A stretch of DNA of 64,000 nucleotides from Streptomyces sp. NBC_00523 (GCF_036346615.1 NZ_CP107836.1:3534001-3598000); one strand, 5' to 3'. Counted from the first letter of the stretch, positions 44,953 through 53,871 are shown. A program made the numbers and translations. The notes: a model not told the origin generated them from the sequence alone.

Positions 44953-46251
44953 ATGAGTTCCTCCCTCCGCTTCGACCGCGGGCACACCGACGATCTGATG
45001 GCCTTCCTGATGGCCTCGCCCTCCCCGTACCACGCCGTGGCCACCGCCGCCGCCCGGCTGGAGAAGGCCGGATTCCGGCAGGTGGAGGAGACCGCGGCCT
45101 GGGACGGAACCACCGGCGGCAAGTACGTCCTGCGCGGTGGCGCGATCGTCGCCTGGTACGTGCCGGAGGGCGCCGGGGCGCACACCCCGTTCCGGATCGC
45201 CGGTGCGCACACCGATTCGCCGAACCTGCGGGTCAAGCCGATTCCGGACACCGGCGCGTACGGCTGGCGCCAGGTCGCCGTGGAGGTCTACGGGGGCACC
45301 CTGCTCAACACCTGGCTGGACCGCGACCTCGGTCTCGCCGGCCGGATCTCGCTCCGCGACGGCACGGACCGGCTGGTTTCGATCGACCGCCCGCTGCTGC
45401 GCGTACCCCAGCTCGCCGTGCACCTGGACCGGTCGGCCAACACCGACGGGCTCAAGCTGGACCGGCAGAAGCACATGCAGCCGATCTGGGGGCTCGGGGA
45501 CGTCGAGGAGGGCGACCTCATCCGGTTCGTCGCCGAGGAGGCGGGCGTCGACGCCGAGGACATCACCGGCTGGGACCTGATGCCGCACCCGGTCGAGCCG
45601 CCGGCCTACCTGGGCCGCGACCGCGAGCTGCTGGCCGGGCCGCGCATGGACAACCTGCTCTCGGTGCACGCGGCGACCGCCGCGCTGGCCGCCGTCGCCG
45701 GGCAGCCCGACTCCGAGCTGCCGTACATCCCGGTGATGGCCGCCTTCGACCACGAGGAGAACGGCTCGCAGTCGGACACCGGCGCGGACGGACCGCTGCT
45801 CGGCACGGTCCTGGAGCGCTCGGTCTTCGCCCGGGGCGGCGGTTACGAGGACCGCGCCCGCGCCTTCGCCGGGACGGTCTGCCTCTCCTCGGACACCGGC
45901 CACGCGATCCACCCGAACTACGGGGAGCGCCACGACCCCACGCACCACCCGGTCGTCAACGGCGGACCGATCCTCAAGGTCAACGTCAACATGCGGTACG
46001 CCACCGACGGCGGCGGCCGGTCCGTGTTCGCCGCGGCCTGCGAGAAGGCGGGCGTGCCGTGGCAGACGTTCGTCTCCAACAACGCGATGCCCTGCGGCAC
46101 GACGATCGGCCCGATCACCGCGGCCCGGCACGGCATCAAGACCGTCGACATCGGCGTCGCCATCCTGTCGATGCACAGCGCCCGCGAGCTGTGCGGCGCG
46201 GACGACCCGTACCTCCTCGCGAACGCGCTGGCGTCCTTCCTGGCCGGCTGA
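44953..46251 (+). CDS. apeB: M18 family aminopeptidase
   Basis: A 432-residue cytoplasmic zinc aminopeptidase. Metal-site blocks are seen in order: GAHTDSPNLRVKP (His), GPRMDNLLSVH (Asp), AFDHEENGSQS (catalytic and ligand Glu), SSDTGHAIHPNY (Asp) and the C-terminal ILSMHSARELCG (His). M18 enzymes remove acidic N-terminal residues and often form dodecamers. ATG 44953 is preferred to GTG 44944, as the family start lies close to SSSLRFDRGH; the ribosome site is weak. A good terminator follows. Confidence 0.92.
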   Translation: MSSSLRFDRGHTDDLMAFLMASPSPYHAVATAAARLEKAGFRQVEETAAWDGTTGGKYVLRGGAIVAWYVPEGAGAHTPFRIAGAHTDSPNLRVKPIPDTGAYGWRQVAVEVYGGTLLNTWLDRDLGLAGRISLRDGTDRLVSIDRPLLRVPQLAVHLDRSANTDGLKLDRQKHMQPIWGLGDVEEGDLIRFVAEEAGVDAEDITGWDLMPHPVEPPAYLGRDRELLAGPRMDNLLSVHAATAALAAVAGQPDSELPYIPVMAAFDHEENGSQSDTGADGPLLGTVLERSVFARGGGYEDRARAFAGTVCLSSDTGHAIHPNYGERHDPTHHPVVNGGPILKVNVNMRYATDGGGRSVFAAACEKAGVPWQTFVSNNAMPCGTTIGPITAARHGIKTVDIGVAILSMHSARELCGADDPYLLANALASFLAG

Positions 46252-46269
46252 CGCCCGGGCTTCCGGCGG

Positions 46270-46297
46270 GGGCGGGAGGCTTCCCAACCTCCCGCCC
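46270..46297 (+). terminator. Terminator hairpin after aminopeptidase gene
   Basis: GGGCGGGAGG and CCTCCCGCCC form a perfect 10-bp stem with an 8-base loop (CTTCCCAA), 18 bases past the stop. Confidence 0.7.
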
Positions 46298-46374
46298 GTG
46301 CATGCTCGTTGCCGACCCGGGTACGCGCTCCGTACACGGCCCGGAGGTCCCGGGCCGCCTGGGAGGCGGAACTC

Positions 46375-46593
46375 ATGGGACTCGGCGGATGCATTCTCCT
46401 CATCGGCGCTGGGGCGATCCTCGCCTTCGCGACCGACTGGCACCTGGACAGCGTCAACGTCGACCTGGTCGGCTGGATCATGATGATCGTCGGCATCATC
46501 GGCGTCTTCGTCTACGCGAGCGTCATCCGGCGCCGCCGGATGGTCGTGCCGCCCACCACGACGGTCGTCTCCGACGACGAACGGCACCTGTGA
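46375..46593 (+). CDS. Small two-helix membrane protein, DUF6458-like
   Basis: A 72-residue protein. Two hydrophobic segments (about 3-20 and 30-50, the second VDLVGWIMMIVGIIGVFVY) with a short loop (DWHLDSVNVD) precede a basic patch (RRRR) and a Thr/Val-rich tail. This is the plan of the actinobacterial DUF6458 family, of unknown function. ATG 46375 follows GGGAGG by eight bases. Confidence 0.85.
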   Translation: MGLGGCILLIGAGAILAFATDWHLDSVNVDLVGWIMMIVGIIGVFVYASVIRRRRMVVPPTTTVVSDDERHL

Positions 46594-46704
46594 CCGGGGG
46601 CGATCCGGCCACACCCTCGGAACACCACGGCGGAATCCCCGATATTCTGGGCACTTGTCCGTGACCCGGAACCGGGCGCGTCAGACCCCGAAGGGGAGCC
46701 GCTC

Positions 46705-49551
46705 GTGGAGTTCCGGCTGCTCGGCACCGTCTGCGTCGACACGCTGACCGGGCCGCTGCCCCTCGGTCCCGCCAAGCGCCGCAGCCTGCTCGCGGCCCTG
46801 CTGCTGCACGCCAACACCCCCGTGTCCATGGCGCGGCTGACCGACTGCCTGTGGGACGAGGAGCCTCCGCTCCACGCCCGCACGGTCATCCAGGGCCATG
46901 TCTCGCGGCTGCGCGCCCTGCTGGTCGGCGCGGACGCGCAGGCGTACGGGGTCGAGCTGGCGACGCTCGGCGACGCGTACGTCCTCCGGGCGCCGGAGAC
47001 CCTGCTGGACTCCCAGCGGTTCGAGGAACTGCTGATGCTGGCCCGCGAGCAGCGGGATCCCGCCGACACGGTGCTGATGCTGAAGGAGGCCCTGTCGCTC
47101 TGGCAGGGCCCCGCCCTCACCGGCACCTTCGCGAGCGCCCCGCTCCAGGCGGCCGCGCACGCCCTGGAGGAGTCCCGCCTCTCGACGGTCGAGCAGCTGG
47201 CCCGCGCGTACGGGGAGCTGGGCGAGCACCACCGCGCGGCGGCGGTCCTGCGCGTGGAGGCCGTCGCCCACCCCCTGCGCGAGTCCCTGGCGGCGGCCCT
47301 GATGACCGCCCTCCACCGCTCGGGCCGCCAGTCCGAGGCCCTGGACTGCTTCCACCGCACCCGCCGCCTGCTCGCGGACGAACTGGGCATCGACCCGGGC
47401 CGCGAGCTGGCGGACGCGTATGCGCGCATTCTGCGCGGGGAGGGGGGCGGTGGGCCCGCTGCTCCTGAGGGCACCGCCAAGACCGCGGGCCCGCCCGTGC
47501 CCGCCGGCGCCTCTCCTCACGGCGGCCCCGCCGCACCGCATGCGTCCGGCGGGACGCAAGTCATCGCGCCCCGGACGGCCGTCGCGCCGGTGCACGCCGC
47601 GCCCTCCCTGTACACCGCCGGAGGCGCACCCGCGCCCGTCGCCGATCTGCTGCCGCGCGCGCCGCGCGGGTTCCACGGGCGGGGCGCCGAGCTGACCGCG
47701 CTCTCGCGGGCCGCGGCCGGGGAGGCGCCGGTGTGCCTGGTCACCGGTCCCGCCGGGGTCGGGAAGACGGCGCTGGCGCTGCACTGGGCACGGCGGACCC
47801 CCGCCGCCTTCCCGGACGGGCGGCTCTTCGCGGACCTGCGCGGATTCGGGGACACCGCGGAGCCGACCCCGCTCGAAGTGCTGCGGGAGTTCCTGCTCGC
47901 GCTCGGCGTCGCGCCCCGCCGGGTGCCGGAGTCCATGGCCGGAGCGGCGGCCCTGTTCCGCTCGCTCACCGACCGGCTCAGCCTCCTCGTCGTGCTGGAC
48001 AACGCCCGGGACTCCGCGCAGGTCAGGCCGCTGCTGCCGGGCGGCGCGGACTGCGTCACGCTGGTCACCAGCCGGCACCGGCTCGACGGGCTGATCGCCT
48101 CGGACGCGGCCGTCCCGGTCCCGGTGGACATACTCGAACCGACGGACGGCACCGCGCTGCTGGCCGGAGTGCTCGGCGAGGAACGGGTCCTCGCGGAGCC
48201 GGTGGCCGCCCGACGGCTCGCCGAGCTCTGCGGCGGACTGCCCCTCGCGCTGCGGGTGACGGCGGCCCGGCTGGCGGGGCGCCCGCAGTGGACGCTGGCC
48301 GCCATGGCCGAAGAACTCGCGGACGAGCGCAGCCGGCTGTCCTATCTGGACGTGGAGGACACCGGAGTGTCCGCCGCCCTGCGGCTCACCGTGCAGCAGC
48401 TGCCGCCGGACGCCGTCCACCACCTCGGCCGCCTCGGCCACCACCCGGGCAGCCACTTCGACCCGTACACCGCGGCCGCGCTCGCCGGCAGCGACCCGGT
48501 CACCGCCGGGGCGGCGCTGGAACGGCTGGCCGCCGCCCATCTGGTCACAGAGGCGGGCCCCGGCCGCTGGATACTCCACGACCTGGTGCGGCTGTACGCG
48601 CGAGGGCTCGACCCGGCGGCGGCGCCGGACGCGCTCATCGGGGTGCTGGACCACTACATCGCCACCGCGCTCGCCGCCGCCGACACGGCGGAACCGGGCG
48701 GCGAGCCCTGCTTCGTGCTGCCCGACGACTTCCACGCGCCCACCGCGACCCGGGACTTCACGGACCGGGCGGAGGCGATGAGCTGGCTGGCCGCGGAACG
48801 CGAGGACCTGACCCTGGCGGCCGCCGCGGCCCGGGCCGCCGGGCTCGACGACCGGGCGTGGCGGATCATCCTGCTCCAGTGGCCGCACGTGGTGTGGCGG
48901 GTCCGGGACGGCTGGACCCCGATGCTGGATCTCGCCCTGGCGGCGGCCGTCGCCCGCGAGGATCCGTACGCCGAGTCCCGGGTCCGCAATCTGCTCGGCT
49001 GGGTGCTGACGGAGGAGGGCAGGACCGGCGAGGCCGTCGCCATGCTGGAGCCCTCGCCCGGACTCGCCCGGCAGGCGGGGGACCGGCTCGGCGAGGCGAC
49101 GGCGCTCATCAACCTGGCGATCGTCCAGGCCGAGCAGGGCGGCCTCGACGTGGCGCTGGAGGGCTGCGAACGGGCCCTCGGACTGGCCCGCGAGGAGCCC
49201 GACGCGCACACCGAGATGCTCGCGCTCCAGCACCTCGCCCGGATGCAGCTCACGGCGGGCCGCCCGCAGGACGCCCTGGACTCCGCCCGGACCGCCTTCG
49301 ACCTGGGCCCCGAGCACGAGGAGGCGGCCCGCCGGGTGCTGCTGCTGTCCGTCAGCGGCGAGGCCCGCCTCGCCCTGGGCGCGGAGGAGGAGGGCATCCG
49401 CCTCCTGGACGAGGCCGCCGCCGAGGCGGAGCGCGCCGGATACGACGAGGGCGCGGTCCGGGCCCTGGAGGCACTGCTCCGGGTGACAGCGAGCCCGGAC
49501 TACGTACGCCGCCACACGGAGGCGACCCGCCGCCTGACGGCTGACGGCTGA
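46705..49551 (+). CDS. AfsR/SARP-type regulator with NB-ARC ATPase and TPR domains
   Basis: A 948-residue transcriptional regulator. An OmpR-like winged helix (about 1-90: FRLLGTVCVD, LLHANTPVSMARLTDCLW) and BTAD domain (about 95-245) form the SARP part. A Pro/Ala/Gly linker (about 248-320) leads to an NB-ARC ATPase (about 330-570) with Walker A GPAGVGKT near 347 and LLVVLDNARD as Walker B, and a TPR region (about 720-935). AfsR-type proteins activate secondary metabolism after phosphorylation and ATP binding. No biosynthetic cluster is next to it, so it is probably pleiotropic. The GTG start follows GGGGAG by six bases. The stop codon lies inside a heptamer tandem repeat. Confidence 0.92.
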   Translation: MEFRLLGTVCVDTLTGPLPLGPAKRRSLLAALLLHANTPVSMARLTDCLWDEEPPLHARTVIQGHVSRLRALLVGADAQAYGVELATLGDAYVLRAPETLLDSQRFEELLMLAREQRDPADTVLMLKEALSLWQGPALTGTFASAPLQAAAHALEESRLSTVEQLARAYGELGEHHRAAAVLRVEAVAHPLRESLAAALMTALHRSGRQSEALDCFHRTRRLLADELGIDPGRELADAYARILRGEGGGGPAAPEGTAKTAGPPVPAGASPHGGPAAPHASGGTQVIAPRTAVAPVHAAPSLYTAGGAPAPVADLLPRAPRGFHGRGAELTALSRAAAGEAPVCLVTGPAGVGKTALALHWARRTPAAFPDGRLFADLRGFGDTAEPTPLEVLREFLLALGVAPRRVPESMAGAAALFRSLTDRLSLLVVLDNARDSAQVRPLLPGGADCVTLVTSRHRLDGLIASDAAVPVPVDILEPTDGTALLAGVLGEERVLAEPVAARRLAELCGGLPLALRVTAARLAGRPQWTLAAMAEELADERSRLSYLDVEDTGVSAALRLTVQQLPPDAVHHLGRLGHHPGSHFDPYTAAALAGSDPVTAGAALERLAAAHLVTEAGPGRWILHDLVRLYARGLDPAAAPDALIGVLDHYIATALAAADTAEPGGEPCFVLPDDFHAPTATRDFTDRAEAMSWLAAEREDLTLAAAAARAAGLDDRAWRIILLQWPHVVWRVRDGWTPMLDLALAAAVAREDPYAESRVRNLLGWVLTEEGRTGEAVAMLEPSPGLARQAGDRLGEATALINLAIVQAEQGGLDVALEGCERALGLAREEPDAHTEMLALQHLARMQLTAGRPQDALDSARTAFDLGPEHEEAARRVLLLSVSGEARLALGAEEEGIRLLDEAAAEAERAGYDEGAVRALEALLRVTASPDYVRRHTEATRRLTADG

Positions 49552-49588
49552 CGGCTGACGGCTGACGGCTGACGGCTGACGGCTGACG
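49534..49588. repeat. Tandem heptamer repeat CTGACGG, 7.9 copies
   Basis: Seven exact copies of CTGACGG plus six bases of an eighth. Each unit contains TGA, and since seven is not a multiple of three, the TGAs fall in all three frames. The AfsR-like gene stops at the third TGA (49549-49551), so its last residues are encoded by the repeat. Confidence 0.9.
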
Positions 49589-49600
49589 ACAGGCCCTAGG
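49584..49600. repeat. Single end of the palindromic element found at 63380
   Basis: TGACGACAGGCCCTAGG is identical over 17 bases to the right end and flank of the element at 63380-63550 (63539-63555). It includes the CTAG that holds the stop codon of the NHL-thioredoxin gene. It may be a remnant or target of the same element. Confidence 0.5.
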
Positions 49601-51401
49601 CGTCCATCCCCGCGAGGACCAGCGGGAGCCGGGCCGCGCCGCCCTCCGTGACGCGGACGGGGACGCCCCAGTCCTGCTGGTGGACGTGGCAGGCCGGGTA
49701 CTCGTTGGCGGGGTCGTCGTCGCAGGACGCGGCCATCGCGGAGACGTGCAGGACGCCCTCGGTGACACCGTCCGCGAGGACGAGGTCCCGGAAGAGGTCG
49801 GTACCCGCGCCCTCGCCCTCGGCCAGCAGCCCGGGCGGGGTCGAGGAGACCAGCAGGCGGGTCGACGGACCGTACCGGGTGTCCAGCTTCTGCCCGGCCG
49901 GGGCCTGGAAGACGACGTCGAGCCGGAGCGCGCCGGGGGCGACCTCGGTGGCGGCCCGCTGGGTGCGGTGCGCCTGTTCGGCGACGCGTACCGCCTCCTC
50001 GGGCAGCCGCAGCCGGGTCAGCCGGTGCCGGGCGGACTCCACGACGACGAGGTCGCCGTCCACCAGCACGGCGTCGCTGGGCTCCCGCAGGTCCGTGGCC
50101 AGGGTGGTGACCTCACCGCTCGCCGGGTCGTACCGGCGCAGGGCGTGGTTGTACGTGTCGCAGACGGCGACGGACCCGTCGGGCAGGGCGGTCACGCCGA
50201 GGGGGTGCTGGAGCAGGGCCTGGTCGGCGGCGCCGTCCCGGTGGCCGAAGTCGAAGAGGCCGGTGCCGACGGCGGTGTGCACGGCGCCCTCGCGGTCGAC
50301 CCAGCGGAGCGCGGACGTCTCCGAGTCGGCGATCCACAGCCGCTCCTCGGTCGCCGCGAGCCCGGACGGCTGGGCGAACCACGCCTCCGCGCCGGGCCCG
50401 TCGACCAGGCCCTCGTTGGTGGTCCCGGCGGCGACCCGTACGGCGTTGTCCTCGGGGTCGTACGTCCACAGCTGGTGCACCCCGGCCATGGCGATCCAGA
50501 GCCGGCCGTCGAACCAGGCGACGTCCCACGGCGAGGAGAGGTCCACCTCGCGGGCCGGGCCGCTGGTGGGCGCCCCCTGCCACCACTGGCGGCCGGTGCC
50601 GGCGAGGGTGGTCGTCTCCCCGGTCGTGAGGTCGAGGGCGCGGACGGCGTGGTTGACGGTGTCCGCGACCGCGATCCGCCCGTCGGGCAGCAGGGCGAGC
50701 CCCTGCGGCTCGCTGAAGCGGACCTGGTCGGGCCCGCCGTCCGCGAACCCGCGCTCGCCCGCCCCGAAGTGCCGGCGCACGGTCTCGCCGTCCGGGTCCA
50801 GCTCGACCAGCCGGTGCCGGGTGGTGTCGGAGACCAGGAAGCCGCCGTCCGCGAGGAGTAGCGCCTTGCCGGGGAACCGCAGATGCGTGGCGACCGGCTC
50901 CGGCGCGACGTACGGCCCGTCCCCGCGCCGCAGGGTGCCCTTCGCCGCGTGCTCCGCCTCCAGCTCCTCGACCAGCTTCTCGATGGCGTGGGCGTGGCCC
51001 TCACCGGCGTGCTGGGCGACGACATAGCCCTCGGGGTCGATGACGACGAGCGTGGGCCAGGCGCGTACGGCGTACTGCTTCCACGTCGCGAGCTCGGGGT
51101 CGTCGAGAACCGGGTGGTGGACCTCGTACCGCTCGACCGCGTCCACGACGGCCTGGTGCTCCGCCTCGTGCACGAACTTCGGCGAGTGCACGCCGATGAT
51201 CACGACGGTGTCGCGGTGCTTCTCCTCCAGCTCGCGCAGCTCATCGAGAACATGCAGGCAGTTCACACAGCAGAAGGTCCAGAAGTCGAGGATGACGATG
51301 CGTCCTCGCAGGTCAGCGAGGGTGTACTGCCGGTCGCCTGTATTGAGCCAGCCGCCCTTGCCGATGAGTTCGGGGGCCCTGACGCGCGCACGTGTTGCCA
51401 T
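49596..51401 (-). CDS. NHL-repeat beta-propeller protein with N-terminal thioredoxin domain
   Basis: A 601-residue protein with the plan of animal NHLRC2. A thioredoxin-like domain (about 8-150) holds the CxxC motif Cys45-Val-Asn-Cys48 (FWTFCCVNCLHVLDEL) and the cis-Pro (RAWPTLVV). It is followed by at least five NHL repeats (about 165-470: RFPGKALLLADGGFLVSDTTRHR, PQGLALLPDGRIAVADTVNHAVR) and a beta-rich end. There is no signal peptide, so it is cytoplasmic. Redox or scaffold roles are inferred. ATG 51401 starts six residues before the domain; no Shine-Dalgarno is seen. The stop codon lies in a CTAG. Confidence 0.9.
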   Translation of the reverse strand: MATRARVRAPELIGKGGWLNTGDRQYTLADLRGRIVILDFWTFCCVNCLHVLDELRELEEKHRDTVVIIGVHSPKFVHEAEHQAVVDAVERYEVHHPVLDDPELATWKQYAVRAWPTLVVIDPEGYVVAQHAGEGHAHAIEKLVEELEAEHAAKGTLRRGDGPYVAPEPVATHLRFPGKALLLADGGFLVSDTTRHRLVELDPDGETVRRHFGAGERGFADGGPDQVRFSEPQGLALLPDGRIAVADTVNHAVRALDLTTGETTTLAGTGRQWWQGAPTSGPAREVDLSSPWDVAWFDGRLWIAMAGVHQLWTYDPEDNAVRVAAGTTNEGLVDGPGAEAWFAQPSGLAATEERLWIADSETSALRWVDREGAVHTAVGTGLFDFGHRDGAADQALLQHPLGVTALPDGSVAVCDTYNHALRRYDPASGEVTTLATDLREPSDAVLVDGDLVVVESARHRLTRLRLPEEAVRVAEQAHRTQRAATEVAPGALRLDVVFQAPAGQKLDTRYGPSTRLLVSSTPPGLLAEGEGAGTDLFRDLVLADGVTEGVLHVSAMAASCDDDPANEYPACHVHQQDWGVPVRVTEGGAARLPLVLAGMDA

Positions 51402-51465
51402 GAGACCAGTCAACATCACCGTGGCGTTCCCGCATTCCACAGGTGGCTCGGGGAACCTGTGAGCC

Positions 51466-51957
51466 ATGAGACTTCTCGTGCGTGAGCGCATTTTCGGTAT
51501 CGGTGACGACTACTGGATCGAGGACGCGGACGGCCGCAAGGTCTTCCTGGTCGACGGCAAGGCCATGCGGGTGCGCGACACCTTCGAGCTGAAGGACGCG
51601 CAGGGCCGGATCGTCGTGGAGATCCGCCAGAAGCTCCTGAGTCTGCGCGACACGATGCTGATCGAGCGGGACGGCGAACAGCTCGCCAAGGTCAAGAAGA
51701 AGCATCTGTCGCTGCTCCGCAACCACTACCGCGTGACCCTGGCGGACGGCACGGAGCTGGACGTCAGCGGCAAGATCCTGGACCGCGAGTTCGCCATCGA
51801 CTACGACGGCGAACTGCTGGCCCAGATCTCCCGTCGCTGGCTGTCCATCCGGGACACGTACGGCATCGACATCGTGCGGGACGACGCCGACGCGTCGCTG
51901 CTGATCGCGGTCGCGGTGTGCGTGATCGTGCTCGCGGAGAAGGACCACGACGACTGA
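51466..51957 (+). CDS. LURP-one-related (Tubby-like) family protein
   Basis: A 163-residue protein. Repeated beta strands with the forms YWIEDADGRKVFLVDGKAMRVRDTFELKD and LLSLRDTMLIERDG match the LURP-one/DUF567 fold, related to Tubby and phospholipid scramblases. The C-terminus has a hydrophobic stretch (SLLIAVAVCVIVLAE). The role in bacteria is unknown; membrane or lipid contact is possible. It is divergent from the NHL protein gene, with 64 bases between. A parS site and hairpin follow it. Confidence 0.88.
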   Translation: MRLLVRERIFGIGDDYWIEDADGRKVFLVDGKAMRVRDTFELKDAQGRIVVEIRQKLLSLRDTMLIERDGEQLAKVKKKHLSLLRNHYRVTLADGTELDVSGKILDREFAIDYDGELLAQISRRWLSIRDTYGIDIVRDDADASLLIAVAVCVIVLAEKDHDD

Positions 51958-51972
51958 CCGCACCAACGGCGC

Positions 51973-52018
51973 GAAGGGCCCCTTGTTTCACGTGAAACCG
52001 TGAGACGAGGGGCCCTTC
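51973..52018. terminator. Bidirectional terminator enclosing parS site 3
   Basis: GAAGGGCCCCT and AGGGGCCCTTC form an 11-bp stem around a 24-base loop that contains the parS palindrome. It lies between the convergent LURP-like and amidase genes. Confidence 0.65.
51984..51999. other. parS-like ParB-binding site 3
   Basis: TGTTTCACGTGAAACC matches the parS 16-mer at 15 of 16 positions, the same variant as site 1. It sits inside the terminator hairpin loop. Confidence 0.85.
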
Positions 52019-52023
52019 ACACG

Positions 52024-52818
52024 TCAGATCTTCGGCGCGGCCAGCCCGAGCCGCCGGTCCTTCAGCGCCGGGAACTGGTCCCGGGTCGCCGCGACCTTGG
52101 CCGTGTCCAGCTCCACGGTCAGCACCTCCTCGTCCGCGCCCGCCTCCGCGAGCACCTCGCCCCAGGGGTCCACGACGAGGGAGTGCCCGGCCTGCTGGAT
52201 GCCCGCGTGCGTACCGGCGGAGCCGACGGCGAGGACGTACGCCTGGTTCTCGACGGCACGGGCCTGGGCGAGCAGCGTCCAGTGGGCGCGGCGGCGCTCC
52301 GGCCACCCGGCAGCGACGACCAGGGTCTCGGCCCCGGCATCGACCAAGCCCCGGAAGAGCTCCGGGAAGCGGAGGTCGTAGCAGGTGGCGAGGCCGAGCG
52401 TGGTCTCCGGGAGGGCGACGGTGACCAGGTCCTCCCCGGCGCCCATCATGACCGCTTCGCCCTGGTCGAAGCCGAAGCGGTGGATCTTGCGGTAGGCGGC
52501 GGCCCGCTCGCCCTCGGGGGAGAAGACGAGCGTGGTGTTGTAGAGGGTGCCGTCCCCGGCCCGTTCCACGAAGGAACCGGCGTGCAGCCAGACCCCGGCC
52601 TCGGCGGCGGCCTTGGCCATCACCTCGTGCGTCGGGCCCGTCAGCGGCTCGGCCTCGTCCTCGAAGGCCGTATAGGCGAAGGCTCCGACCGGCCACAGTT
52701 CGGGCAGGACCACCAGATCCGCGTCCCGCTGCGACGCCACCAGCGAGGCGGCGCGTTCCCTGCGGGAACCGACAGGTTCGTCCGGGTCTACTGCGATCTG
52801 GATGAGGGAGGCGCGCAC
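52024..52818 (-). CDS. Carbon-nitrogen hydrolase (nitrilase superfamily amidase)
   Basis: A 264-residue enzyme with the catalytic triad Glu40 (LPELW), Lys111 (YRKIHRFGF) and Cys146 (ATCYDLRFPELFR), plus the later LLAQARAVENQAYV block. The family cleaves amides. The sequence most resembles omega-amidase and deaminated-glutathione amidase types, but the substrate is not proven. The start is GTG 52818, with no clear Shine-Dalgarno. It is divergent from the mycothiol enzyme gene. Confidence 0.92.
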   Translation of the reverse strand: MRASLIQIAVDPDEPVGSRRERAASLVASQRDADLVVLPELWPVGAFAYTAFEDEAEPLTGPTHEVMAKAAAEAGVWLHAGSFVERAGDGTLYNTTLVFSPEGERAAAYRKIHRFGFDQGEAVMMGAGEDLVTVALPETTLGLATCYDLRFPELFRGLVDAGAETLVVAAGWPERRRAHWTLLAQARAVENQAYVLAVGSAGTHAGIQQAGHSLVVDPWGEVLAEAGADEEVLTVELDTAKVAATRDQFPALKDRRLGLAAPKI

Positions 52819-52997
52819 ACTACCACCGTCCTGGCATTCGAGCCGTCAACACCGGCCTACGATCGTCACACGAAAGCACTGCCGGGGTGCCTGCTCGCAG
52901 CGTAACTTAGCCACCGAACCTCATTGCTGCCCGCAGCCAGCAGCCCGACCGTCCGCGCCCAGTTGCCCATGCACCGCAGAACCGCACGAGGGGTCCC

Positions 52998-53822
52998 GTG
53001 ACCGTCCATCCCAGCCTCCAGACCTACGCCGACGCCTGGACCCACTCCATCGAGTCCATAGCCGAGCTGGTGAGCCCGCTCGCCGAGGGGGAGTGGAACG
53101 GCCGCACACCCTGCCCCAACTGGTCCGTGCGCGACATCGTGTCGCACATCATCGGCATGGAGTGCGAACAGCTCGGCGACCCGCGCCCGATCCACACCCT
53201 GCCGCGCGACCTGTTCCACGTGCAGAGCGAGTTCGCCCGCTACATGGAGATGCAGGTCGACGTCAGGCGCCACCACACCGCGCCGGAGATGACCTCGGAG
53301 CTGGAGTACACCATCATCCGGCGCTCCCGCCAGCTGCGGAACGAGACGCGGGACCCGGAGACCATGGTGCGGGCGCCGCTGGGCAAGGAGCAGACCCTGG
53401 AGACGGCGCTGCGGATGCGCGCGTTCGACGTCTGGGTGCACGAGCAGGACCTGCGGACGACCCTGGGCAAGCCCGGGAACCTGGACACCCCCGGCGCCCT
53501 GGTCGCCCGCGACATCCTGCTGCTGGGGCTGCCGAAGGTGGTGGCCAAGAGCGCGGGCGCACCGGCCAACTCCGCCGTGGTGCTGGACGTCCACGGGCCG
53601 CTGGAGTTCATGCGCACGGTGCGGGTCGACGCCGAAGGGCGCGGTTCGCTGGACGTGGCTCCGTCGCTCGGGCCCGCCGCGACGCTGTCCATGGACTGGG
53701 AGACGTACGTACGGCTGGCCTGCGGCCGGGTGCGGCCCGCCGCCGTGGCGGACCGGATCAAGACCGAGGGCGACCAGGAGCTGGCCGACGCCATCCTCCA
53801 GCACTTCGCCGTCACCCCGTAG
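52998..53822 (+). CDS. Maleylpyruvate isomerase family mycothiol-dependent enzyme
   Basis: A 274-residue protein. The N-terminal DinB/MDMPI helical bundle (about 1-160) has TPCPNWSVRDIVSHIIGME with a metal-ligand His, and MRAFDVWVHEQDLR with the second His and Glu-Asp. A C-terminal alpha/beta domain (about 180-270) ends the protein. These enzymes use mycothiol, the actinobacterial thiol. The substrate is not identified. GTG 52998 follows GAGGGG by four bases. Confidence 0.88.
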   Translation: MTVHPSLQTYADAWTHSIESIAELVSPLAEGEWNGRTPCPNWSVRDIVSHIIGMECEQLGDPRPIHTLPRDLFHVQSEFARYMEMQVDVRRHHTAPEMTSELEYTIIRRSRQLRNETRDPETMVRAPLGKEQTLETALRMRAFDVWVHEQDLRTTLGKPGNLDTPGALVARDILLLGLPKVVAKSAGAPANSAVVLDVHGPLEFMRTVRVDAEGRGSLDVAPSLGPAATLSMDWETYVRLACGRVRPAAVADRIKTEGDQELADAILQHFAVTP

Positions 53823-53842
53823 ACGCCCCCCGGCACACAGCG

Positions 53843-53871
53843 GCGCCCGCCCCCACGAGGGGGACGGGCGC
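53843..53871. terminator. Bidirectional terminator hairpin
   Basis: GCGCCCGCCCCC and GGGGG-A-CGGGCGC pair with one bulged A and loop ACGA. It lies between the convergent mycothiol-enzyme and MFS genes. Confidence 0.6.

Noticed and set aside
42982..46614. 1,210-codon minus-strand frame over the fadE5-like and aminopeptidase genes
   Set aside because: Both + strand genes have full family motifs; the antisense frame has none.
46705..49551. Marker of a secondary-metabolite cluster
   Set aside because: The AfsR-like regulator has no biosynthetic genes around it; neighbours are housekeeping genes.
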